Part shown: one piece after another, positions 57,418 to 64,000 of the stretch
Layout of the letters: each line of letters begins with the position of its first letter
Numbering within the stretch: the stretch's first letter is position 1
Assembly (NCBI RefSeq): GCF_003148825.1
Contig: NZ_QGGZ01000024.1
Location: forward strand, 1-64,000
Direction: 5' to 3'
DNA from: Streptomyces sp. CG 926
GTDB taxonomy: Bacteria > Actinomycetota > Actinomycetes > Streptomycetales > Streptomycetaceae
DNA length: 64,000 nucleotides
Position numbers and translations under genes: made by a program
Notes under the pieces: generated by a model
Told to the model about the DNA's origin: nothing
The model's database searches: none
What the model saw: the letters and a program-made list of their open reading frames with translations, nothing else

Positions 57418-58626
57418 GTGCAGGGGGACAGGGACGTGAACGGTACGGACGTGAGTGCGGGAGAGCAGCACACCGGCGACCTCGTCGGAGGCGAGCGGTT
57501 GCGGCGGTGGCGGATGGTGCTCGGCGGGGGTGAGGCGGACGGCACCGGGTGCGCGCTGACCGGGCGGGACGCGGCGATGGACGCCGCGCTCGGCGCGCTG
57601 TACGGCGGGGGCGGCGAATCGGGGTCCCGCAGGACGTCGGGGGCTCGGTCGGCCGGGCTCGGCGGGTCCGCGCCGAATGTGGCGCGCTGGCTCGGGGACA
57701 TCCGTACGTACTTCCCGAGCTCCGTGGTCCAGGTCATGCAGCGCGATGCCATCGAGCGGCTGGGCCTGGCCGCCCTGCTGCTGGAGCCGGAGATGCTGGA
57801 GGCCGTCGAACCGGACGTGCACCTGGTCGGCACCCTGCTCTCGCTGAACAAGGCGATGCCCGAGACGACGAAGGAGACGGCGCGGGCCGTGGTCCGCAAG
57901 GTGGTCGAGCAGCTGGAGAAGAAGCTCGCGACCCGCACCCGGGCGACGCTCACCGGCGCCCTGGACCGCTCCGCCCGGATCAGCTGGCCCCGCCACCACG
58001 ACATCGACTGGAACCGCACGATCAAGGCCAATCTCAAGAACTACCTGCCCGAGTACCGCACCGTCGTCCCCGAGCGGCTGATCGGGTACGGCCGGGCGGC
58101 GCAATCGGTGAAGAAGGAGGTGATCCTCTGCATCGACCAGTCGGGTTCGATGGCGGCCTCCGTCGTCTATGCCTCCGTCTTCGGCGCGGTCCTCGCCTCC
58201 ATGCGTTCCCTCGCCACCCGTCTGGTCGTCTTCGACACCGCGATCGTCGATCTGACCGACCAGCTCGACGACCCGGTCGACGTGCTCTTCGGCACCCAAT
58301 TGGGCGGTGGCACCGATATCAACCGCGCGCTCGCCTACTGCCAATCGAAGATCACCCGGCCCGCCGACACCGTCGTCGTCCTCATCAGTGATCTCTACGA
58401 GGGCGGAATCCGCAACGAGATGCTCAAGCGGGTCGCCGCGATGAAGGGGGCGGGCGTGGAGTTCGTGACCCTCCTGGCCCTGTCCGACGAGGGCGCCCCG
58501 GCCTACGACCGCGAGCACGCCGCAGCCCTTGCGGCACTTGGGGCACCGGCCTTCGCCTGCACTCCCGACCTGTTCCCGGAGGTGATGGCCGCGGCGCTGG
58601 AGAAGCGCCCCCTGCCGATCCCCTGA
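57418..58626 (+). CDS. VWA domain protein of the MoxR cluster
   Basis: A 402-aa protein. The C-terminal von Willebrand A domain (about 230-395) has a full metal-ion-dependent adhesion site: D240-x-S-x-S in CIDQSGSMAAS, Thr in GGGTDINRAL, and Asp in VLISDLYEGG. The N-terminal part (1-225) is helical with basic regions (RKVVEQLEKKLATRTRATL) and a WPRHHDIDWNRTI motif. MIDAS VWA proteins pair with MoxR ATPases, as in CoxD/E, NorQ/D and RavA/ViaA. The GTG at 57418 has GGGAGG nine bases upstream; GTG 57436 is possible. E. coli YehP is the parallel I recall. Confidence 0.9.
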   Translation: MQGDRDVNGTDVSAGEQHTGDLVGGERLRRWRMVLGGGEADGTGCALTGRDAAMDAALGALYGGGGESGSRRTSGARSAGLGGSAPNVARWLGDIRTYFPSSVVQVMQRDAIERLGLAALLLEPEMLEAVEPDVHLVGTLLSLNKAMPETTKETARAVVRKVVEQLEKKLATRTRATLTGALDRSARISWPRHHDIDWNRTIKANLKNYLPEYRTVVPERLIGYGRAAQSVKKEVILCIDQSGSMAASVVYASVFGAVLASMRSLATRLVVFDTAIVDLTDQLDDPVDVLFGTQLGGGTDINRALAYCQSKITRPADTVVVLISDLYEGGIRNEMLKRVAAMKGAGVEFVTLLALSDEGAPAYDREHAAALAALGAPAFACTPDLFPEVMAAALEKRPLPIP

Positions 58627-58915
58627 CGGTTTCCCGGCCGGCGCGTCCCGTCTGCTGCTGTGAATCGGTGAATCACACGAACTTCCAGTTCAACCGTGAG
58701 GTGTTCTGTGACAGGTATCACCGCTCAGGTGTGATCTGCGATTTAGGGACCCACGGCCCTCGGGGATAACCTGCGGGACGGACATGCCGCGTCCACGGTC
58801 ACCGTGTGCGCCTTCCTTGTGACAGCGCCGTCACGTTGCCCTCCGCGGCACGCCCACGCAGATAGCAGACAACCGCGAATCACTGCGAATCTTTGAAGAC
58901 AAGGGACGGACGCGC

Positions 58916-60094
58916 GTGGACCTGTTCGAGTACCAGGCGAGGGACCTCTTCGCCAAGCACGGTGTACCGGTGCTGGCCGGTGAAGTCATCGACACGCCTG
59001 AGGCGGCTCGCGAGGCCACCGAGCGGCTGGGCGGCAAGTCGGTCGTCAAGGCGCAGGTGAAGGTCGGCGGCCGCGGCAAGGCCGGCGGCGTGAAGCTGGC
59101 CGCCACCCCGGACGAGGCCGTCGCCCGGGCGACGGACATCCTCGGCATGGACATCAAGGGCCACACGGTCCACAAGGTGATGATCGCCGAGACGGCTCCG
59201 GAGATCCTGGAGGAGTACTACGTCTCGTACCTCCTCGACCGGACCAACCGCACCTTCCTCGCCATGGCGTCCGTCGCGGGCGGCATGGACATCGAGCAGG
59301 TCGCCGAGGAGACCCCGGAGAAGCTCGCCAAGGTCCCGGTGAACGCCAACGAGGGCGTGACCATCGAGAAGGCCCGCGAGATCGTCGCGCTGGCGCAGTT
59401 CCCGGCCGAGGTCGCCGAGAAGGTCGCCGAGGTCCTCGTGACCCTGTGGGCGACCTTCATCGCCGAGGACGCGCTCCTCGTCGAGGTCAACCCGCTCGCG
59501 AAGGTCGCCAACGGCGACGTCATCGCGCTCGACGGCAAGGTCTCGCTCGACGAGAACGCCGAGTTCCGCCAGCCGGGTCACGAGGAGTTCGTGGACCACG
59601 CGGCCGCGAACCCGCTCGAGGCCGCCGCCAAGGCGAAGAACCTCAACTACGTCAAGCTCGACGGTGAGGTCGGCATCATCGGCAACGGCGCGGGTCTCGT
59701 CATGAGCACCCTCGACGTCGTCGCGTACGCCGGCGAGAACCACGGTGGCGTCAAGCCCGCCAACTTCCTGGACATCGGCGGTGGCGCCTCCGCCGCCGTC
59801 ATGGCCAACGGTCTCGAGATCATCCTCGGCGACCCGGACGTCAAGTCCGTCTTCGTCAACGTCTTCGGCGGCATCACCGCGTGCGACGAGGTCGCCAACG
59901 GCATCGTCCAGGCGCTGCAGCTGCTCGCGGACAAGGGCGAGGCGGTCACCAAGCCGCTGGTCGTCCGTCTCGACGGCAACAACGCCGAGCTGGGTCGCAA
60001 GATCCTCTCGGACGCCAACCACCCGCTGGTCCAGCGCGTGGACACCATGGACGGCGCGGCCGACAAGGCCGCCGAGCTCGCGGCTGCGAAGTAA
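58916..60094 (+). CDS. sucC: Succinyl-CoA synthetase beta subunit
   Basis: Beta subunit of ADP/GDP-forming succinyl-CoA ligase, the TCA step making ATP or GTP. The 392-aa protein begins DLFEYQARDLFAKHGVPV (ATP-grasp start), includes KAQVKVGGRGKAGGV, the EVNPLAKV substrate motif, GNGAGLVMSTLD, and GGASAAVMANGLEIILGD with FVNVFGGITACDEVA. GTG start at 58916. The 289-bp upstream gap has a likely promoter region with an imperfect dyad ATCACC-GCTCA-GGTGTGAT (near 58718-58736), and no gene. Followed by sucD 21 bp later. Confidence 0.97.
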   Translation: MDLFEYQARDLFAKHGVPVLAGEVIDTPEAAREATERLGGKSVVKAQVKVGGRGKAGGVKLAATPDEAVARATDILGMDIKGHTVHKVMIAETAPEILEEYYVSYLLDRTNRTFLAMASVAGGMDIEQVAEETPEKLAKVPVNANEGVTIEKAREIVALAQFPAEVAEKVAEVLVTLWATFIAEDALLVEVNPLAKVANGDVIALDGKVSLDENAEFRQPGHEEFVDHAAANPLEAAAKAKNLNYVKLDGEVGIIGNGAGLVMSTLDVVAYAGENHGGVKPANFLDIGGGASAAVMANGLEIILGDPDVKSVFVNVFGGITACDEVANGIVQALQLLADKGEAVTKPLVVRLDGNNAELGRKILSDANHPLVQRVDTMDGAADKAAELAAAK

Positions 60095-60115
60095 GGGCAG
60101 AGGTCACAGACTCAC

Positions 60116-61003
60116 ATGGCTATCTTCCTCAACAAGGACAGCAAGGTCATCGTCCAGGGCATGACCGGTGCCACGGGCATGAAGCACACCAAGCTGATGC
60201 TGGCTGACGGCACCAACATCGTCGGCGGCGTGAACCCGCGCAAGGCCGGCACCACCGTCGACTTCGACGGCACCGAGGTCCCGGTCTTCGGTTCCGTCGC
60301 CGAGGCGATGGAGAAGACGGGCGCCAACGTCTCCGTCCTCTTCGTCCCGCCGGCCTTCGCCAAGGCCGCCGTGGTCGAGGCGATCGACGCCGAGATCCCG
60401 CTGGCCGTCGTCATCACCGAGGGCATCGCGGTGCACGACTCCGCCGCCTTCTGGGCGTACGCGACCGCCAAGGGCAACAAGACCCGGATCATCGGCCCGA
60501 ACTGCCCGGGTCTGATCACCCCCGGCCAGTCCAACGCCGGCATCATCCCGGGCGACATCACCAAGCCCGGCAAGATCGGTCTCGTGTCCAAGTCGGGCAC
60601 GCTGACCTACCAGATGATGTACGAGCTCCGTGACATCGGCTTCACCTCCGCCGTCGGCATCGGTGGCGACCCGGTCATCGGCACCACGCACATCGACGCC
60701 CTGGAGGCCTTCGAGGCCGACCCGGACACCGAGCTGATCGTGATGATCGGTGAGATCGGCGGCGACGCCGAGGAGCGTGCGGCGGACTTCATCGCGAAGA
60801 ACGTCACCAAGCCGGTCGTCGGTTACGTCGCGGGCTTCACCGCCCCCGAGGGCAAGACCATGGGCCACGCGGGCGCCATCGTCTCCGGCTCCTCCGGTAC
60901 CGCGCAGGCCAAGAAGGAGGCCCTCGAGGCCGCCGGCGTGAAGGTCGGCAAGACGCCGACCGAGACCGCCAAGCTGGCGCGCGAGATTCTCGCCGGTAAG
61001 TAA
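60116..61003 (+). CDS. sucD: Succinyl-CoA synthetase alpha subunit
   Basis: Alpha subunit carrying the phospho-histidine. The 295-aa protein shows the CoA-binding Rossmann part (VIVQGMTGATGMKHTKLM, GGVNPRKAG), NCPGLITPG, and the active-site H251 in MGHAGAIVSGSSGTA. Length is normal (about 290-300). It follows sucC by 21 bp with an AGAGG ribosome site and is certainly in the same operon. The complex completes the window's C4 metabolism with gabD2. Confidence 0.97.
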   Translation: MAIFLNKDSKVIVQGMTGATGMKHTKLMLADGTNIVGGVNPRKAGTTVDFDGTEVPVFGSVAEAMEKTGANVSVLFVPPAFAKAAVVEAIDAEIPLAVVITEGIAVHDSAAFWAYATAKGNKTRIIGPNCPGLITPGQSNAGIIPGDITKPGKIGLVSKSGTLTYQMMYELRDIGFTSAVGIGGDPVIGTTHIDALEAFEADPDTELIVMIGEIGGDAEERAADFIAKNVTKPVVGYVAGFTAPEGKTMGHAGAIVSGSSGTAQAKKEALEAAGVKVGKTPTETAKLAREILAGK

Positions 61004-61042
61004 GCGGTCGCCGTACGGATCCCCGTACGGGCGCACGTGAAC

Positions 61043-61085
61043 ACGGGCGTGGCCCGCACCCCTCAGGGGTGCGGGCCACGCCCGT
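61043..61085 (+). terminator. Bidirectional terminator between sucD and a convergent gene
   Basis: A perfect 20-bp stem (61043-61062 with 61066-61085) and a 3-nt TCA loop, 40 bp after sucD and 4 bp beyond the stop of the opposing gene. Confidence 0.95.
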
Positions 61086-61088
61086 TTC

Positions 61089-62432
61089 TCATTCGAGTAG
61101 CGGGGCGACCCGCGCCGGTCCCGCCTCCGGGTCGGCGCGCAGCTTGTCGTGGAGCTGCTTGCCGCGTTCGGTGAGTTGCTGGGGGCCGGCGAGCGGGGGG
61201 ACCCCGGAGACGCTCTCGCCGGGTGCCAACGGGGGCTCGTAGTGGGTGGGCGCGGTCATGAGCGTGTAGGACGTCGAGACGGCGATCATCGCCGTCAGGC
61301 TGAGGGTCGCGCGGGTCCACATCCGGGTGCGCCGCTCGCCGCCGCCGCGGACGACGGCCGCCGGGCGCGGTTCGAGGTCGCCGGCCGGTCGCAGCGCGGT
61401 GATCAGGTGGCGCAGCAGCGCGGACTGCTTTTCGAGCGGGACGTCGGCCAGTTCGGGGATCCGGTCGGCGAGGTCGGCGTGCGCGTGCACGAGCCGATTG
61501 CCCGCGGTGGGCGTGGTCGCCTCGGTCTCGGCCGCGGTGTCGGGCAGGTCGAGGCCGACGCCGTCGTAGAGCAGGACGGTACGGCGGTTCGCGGGCGACA
61601 GCGAGAGCAGGGCGTCGAGCAGGATCCGGTCGGCGGGCTCGGCGGGGGGCTTGTCGAGATGGCGGTGGGCACGCCGGAAGCGGTGCCAGGGGGAGAGCGC
61701 GTACTCGTACGCGATCGCGCGCACCCAGCCCACCGGGTCCGGGTCGGCGGCCACCTCGGGCCACCGGTCCCAGGCCTGGACGAAGGCCTTCTCCACGGCC
61801 TCCAGGGCGAGTGCCCGGCGGCCGGTGAGCAGGTAGGCCTGCCGGGCGAGGTCGCCGGCGGCACGGGCGTAGAGGGCGTCGAAGGCCTCGGCCGGACCCG
61901 GCACCGGAACCCGGACGGGGGCCTCAGTGGGGGCCTCGGCGGGCAACTGGTCGGGGAGTTGGTCGGGCTCGGCCGGGGCGTCCGAGGTCGGCCCGGTCGA
62001 GGTGGGCCCGTTCGAGGTAGGCCCGTTCGAGGTAGGTCCGTCTGTGCTCGGCCCGTCCGTGGTCTGCGGGTGTGGGCTCGGCCCGTTCGAGATCGGCCCT
62101 TGCGGGGTCGGCGGGTCCGGGACGGGCGGGTCCGCGGCGGGTTCCTCCGCCGCGTCGGCCGGCTTCGCCTCCCCGGGCGCTCCGGCAGGACCACCGTCGT
62201 GCCGTCGGGCGGCCAGGCGCGCCAGGAACTGTGTGTACACCTCGCGCTTGCGCCCGCGCGGGGCCGTGCGGCCCGATTCCCAGGAGCGGACGGTCGCCGC
62301 GGTGACGCCCACGGCCGCGGCGACCTCATCGTGCGTCAGTTCCGCCGCCTCGCGCAGCCTGCGGCGCTCCTTGGGGCCGGGCAGGCTCAGCTCCGAGTCC
62401 TCTGGGGAGGTCGTCTCGACGCTTCGTGTCAT
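61089..62432 (-). CDS. XRE helix-turn-helix protein fused to an ECF-sigma-like domain and one TM helix
   Basis: A 447-aa composite. Residues 18-75 form an XRE HTH (LREAAELTHDEVAAAVGVTAATVRSWESG). Residues 80-175 are a Pro/Ser/Thr/Gly linker with a near-repeated PTSNG unit. A sigma-70 region-2-like domain spans about 185-260 (FDALYARAAGDLARQAYLL, AVEKAFVQAWDRWPEV, GWVRAIAYEYAL), and the LLSLSPANRRTVLLYDGVGLDL stretch recalls region 4. A TM helix (about 380-398) precedes a short extracytoplasmic tail. The architecture suggests a membrane-tethered regulator. ATG 62432 follows a GGGAG-type site; divergent from the DUF6350 gene by 119 bp. Confidence 0.8.
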   Translation of the reverse strand: MTRSVETTSPEDSELSLPGPKERRRLREAAELTHDEVAAAVGVTAATVRSWESGRTAPRGRKREVYTQFLARLAARRHDGGPAGAPGEAKPADAAEEPAADPPVPDPPTPQGPISNGPSPHPQTTDGPSTDGPTSNGPTSNGPTSTGPTSDAPAEPDQLPDQLPAEAPTEAPVRVPVPGPAEAFDALYARAAGDLARQAYLLTGRRALALEAVEKAFVQAWDRWPEVAADPDPVGWVRAIAYEYALSPWHRFRRAHRHLDKPPAEPADRILLDALLSLSPANRRTVLLYDGVGLDLPDTAAETEATTPTAGNRLVHAHADLADRIPELADVPLEKQSALLRHLITALRPAGDLEPRPAAVVRGGGERRTRMWTRATLSLTAMIAVSTSYTLMTAPTHYEPPLAPGESVSGVPPLAGPQQLTERGKQLHDKLRADPEAGPARVAPLLE

Positions 62433-62551
62433 GCCACACTCCCCGCAAACCGGCAGCTCTGGGCAATAAAGTACATAAACGTATATTGAGCGACACCACG
62501 GGCATTCGCCTGTTACCCGTCCATAGCGCGTGTCGTTGGCACCATGGCGGG

Positions 62552-64000
62552 GTGACCCAAGTGACCGAACGCGGGACCCCGTTGTCAGCGGCCCCGCGAG
62601 CCGGCGTGCGGCGCCGTTCACCGGCCGCCGCCGCATGCGTCGTGGGCGGCGCCGTGGCGGCCGGACTCGGGCTCGGCTTCCTCGCCGTGCTCGTCATCGT
62701 GCTGTGGATCAGTTCCCCCTACCCCGACAGCGGCCCCGGCGGGGCCCTGCACCTGGCCGCCGGGCTGTGGCTGCTCGCCCACGGGACCGAGCTGGTGCGC
62801 TACGACACCCTCTCCGGCGTCCCCGCACCCGTCGGGATGACGCCCCTGCTCCTGGTGGCGCTGCCCGTGCTGCTCATGCGGCGGGCCGCCCGGTTGGGGA
62901 GCGGGGCGGCCGCCGAGGACGACGACGAGGAGGTGCTGCCCGCCGGGGCCGTGTTCTCGGCCGTGCTCTGCGGATATCTCGCCGTCGGGGCCCTCGTCAC
63001 GGTGTACGCCGCCGGCGGCCCCATGTCGGCCGACCCCATCAGCGCGGCCTGGCACATCCCGCTGGTGGCCGTACTCGCCGCCGCCGGTGGGGTGTGGGGA
63101 GCCCGGGGGCGTCCGCTCGGGCCACTGCCGTCCTGGCTACCAGGGGGCGTGCGGAGGGCTGTTGTGCGCCCCCGATACGCCCTCGCGCTCCGGGCGGGTG
63201 CGGGCGGGTCCCTGGTGCTCCTGGGCGGCGGCGCACTCGTCGTCGGCGCCTCTCTCGCCTGGCACGGAGCCGAGGTCCAGGCCTCCTTCCTGTCGCTGAC
63301 CGGGGTGTGGTCGGGCCGCTTCGCCGTCCTGCTCCTCGCTCTCACCCTGATCCCCAACGCCATGGTCTGGGGAGCGGCCTACGCCCTCGGGCCCGGCTTC
63401 GCCCTGGGCGCCGAGGTGACCGCGACCCCGCTCGGCTTCCCGGGCGCGCCCGGGCTGCCCCGCTTCCCGCTGCTGGCGGCGCTCCCGGCCGAGGGGTCCG
63501 GAACCCCGCTGACCTGGGCGGTCGCAGGAGTGCCGGTGGTCGCCGGGCTCGCGGTGGGCTGGTTCGCGGTACGCCGGGCGCGCGAGGTCTCGTACGGGGA
63601 GACGGCGCTCACGGCGGCCCTCGGCGCGGTGGTGTGCGGCCTGACGATGACCGGGCTCGCGGCGGCCGCGGCGGGGCCGCTGGGTTCGCGGCGGCTGTCG
63701 GAATTCGGGCCGGTGTGGTGGTCCGTCGGGGTGGCGGCCTTCGCCTGGACGGCGGTACTGGCCGTGCCGGTCGCGGTGGCGGTGCACGCGTGGCGGACCC
63801 GGCCGGCGATCGGGCCGGGGGGCCTGGACGCCGATGAGGCGGTGGCCGTGGACGACGGGTGGCACGACAGCGGGGTGCGGGAGATCCGGTGGGCGGCGTT
63901 GCGGAAGGCGGCGGGGGCGCTGGTTCCGGACATGTCCACGCCGGTACCTCCGGTGGTTGCCGCGGTTCCGGTGGTGCCGGAGGCCGTGCCGGTCGCGCCT
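62552..64000 (+). CDS. DUF6350 polytopic membrane protein (3'-truncated by the window)
   Basis: An open frame of at least 483 codons, running off the right edge. Starts GTG 62552 (VTQVTERGTPLS...); a GTG nine bases later is possible. About eight to ten hydrophobic helices are visible: AVAAGLGLGFLAVLVIVLW, PLLLVALPVLLM, AVFSAVLCGYLAVGALVTVYAA, IPLVAVLAAAGGVWGA, and further ones beyond 63200. The family (DUF6350, sometimes annotated PerM-related) precedes purN/purH in Streptomyces, by synteny memory. The Pro/Val-rich cytoplasmic tail begins near 63925. Its stop lies outside the window. Confidence 0.8.
   Translation, partial: MTQVTERGTPLSAAPRAGVRRRSPAAAACVVGGAVAAGLGLGFLAVLVIVLWISSPYPDSGPGGALHLAAGLWLLAHGTELVRYDTLSGVPAPVGMTPLLLVALPVLLMRRAARLGSGAAAEDDDEEVLPAGAVFSAVLCGYLAVGALVTVYAAGGPMSADPISAAWHIPLVAVLAAAGGVWGARGRPLGPLPSWLPGGVRRAVVRPRYALALRAGAGGSLVLLGGGALVVGASLAWHGAEVQASFLSLTGVWSGRFAVLLLALTLIPNAMVWGAAYALGPGFALGAEVTATPLGFPGAPGLPRFPLLAALPAEGSGTPLTWAVAGVPVVAGLAVGWFAVRRAREVSYGETALTAALGAVVCGLTMTGLAAAAAGPLGSRRLSEFGPVWWSVGVAAFAWTAVLAVPVAVAVHAWRTRPAIGPGGLDADEAVAVDDGWHDSGVREIRWAALRKAAGALVPDMSTPVPPVVAAVPVVPEAVPVAP

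Noticed and set aside
55035..58037. 1000-codon minus-strand frame across the MoxR/DUF5682/VWA genes
   Set aside because: Shadow of the real operon on the other strand; no ribosome site or recognisable domain.
50622..58626. Horizontally acquired defence island
   Set aside because: GC content and codon use match the neighbours, no integrase, tRNA or boundary repeats are present, and the flanking genes are in the usual Streptomyces order; it looks like core genome.
62530..63837. 435-codon plus-strand frame
   Set aside because: Arg/Gly-rich; it is the +1 shadow of the DUF6350 membrane protein that stays open to the window end.

Overview
The window is about 72% GC, codon third positions are almost all G or C, and intergenic hairpins lack U-runs. 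Many genes start with GTG. Together with whiD, bldM, a GroEL1 with a His-rich tail, XRE/DUF5753 regulators and PspC-type sensor kinases, this identifies a Streptomyces chromosome, apparently the conserved core. From memory, the order groES-groEL1 ... whiD-bldM-sigma factor-guaB-guaB3 ... kinases ... guaA ... pcrA ... sucCD matches the S. coelicolor SCO4761-SCO4812 region. I see no transposase, integrase, CRISPR array, rRNA or tRNA.

Layout. 0.3-3.7 kb: a duplicated-domain membrane protein, then groES-groEL1 behind two CIRCE operators. 3.7-7.0 kb: SnoaL-like, SDR, MOSC and LysR genes. 7.1-12.5 kb: developmental and central control genes (whiD, bldM with a sigma-BldN-type promoter, an ECF sigma factor resembling ShbA) and purine genes guaB and guaB3. 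12.5-16.3 kb: a small membrane protein, a UDP-sugar-dehydrogenase homologue without its catalytic Cys, and glpD. 16.4-23.5 kb: three membrane-anchored Ser/Thr kinase-family proteins, the middle one a pseudokinase. 23.5-28.9 kb: succinic semialdehyde dehydrogenase, a GMC oxidoreductase and a sortase-anchored surface protein. 29.1-31.8 kb: chorismate mutase behind an attenuator-like leader, next to a small accessory cassette (DUF7848, a 65-aa protein, DUF6879, XRE/DUF5753).

31.9-43.9 kb: guaA, a class II aldolase homologue that has lost its metal ligands, DoxX, divergent PspC and histidine kinase/response regulator genes, an esterase, membrane proteins and an NlpC/P60 hydrolase. 44-49.7 kb: an ArsR repressor with a twin operator overlapping pcrA, an M23 peptidase with a structured RNA leader, and a lipase. 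49.9 kb: the orphan B12-binding mutase subunit icmB. 50.6-58.6 kb: DUF5691, SWIM zinc finger, divergent MoxR AAA+, DUF5682 and VWA genes. This set resembles the uncharacterised E. coli yehL/M/P/Q cluster and is the best candidate for an undescribed multi-protein system. 58.9-64 kb: sucCD, an XRE/sigma-like membrane protein and a DUF6350 protein cut by the window edge.

Themes: protein folding, developmental transcription control, cell-envelope remodelling and sensing (kinases, M23, NlpC, PspC, LAXTG protein), GMP synthesis (guaB, guaB3, guaA) and TCA/C4 metabolism (sucCD, gabD2, icmB). Several paralogues have visibly lost catalytic residues. All assignments come from reading the sequence and recalling families; no database search was run.
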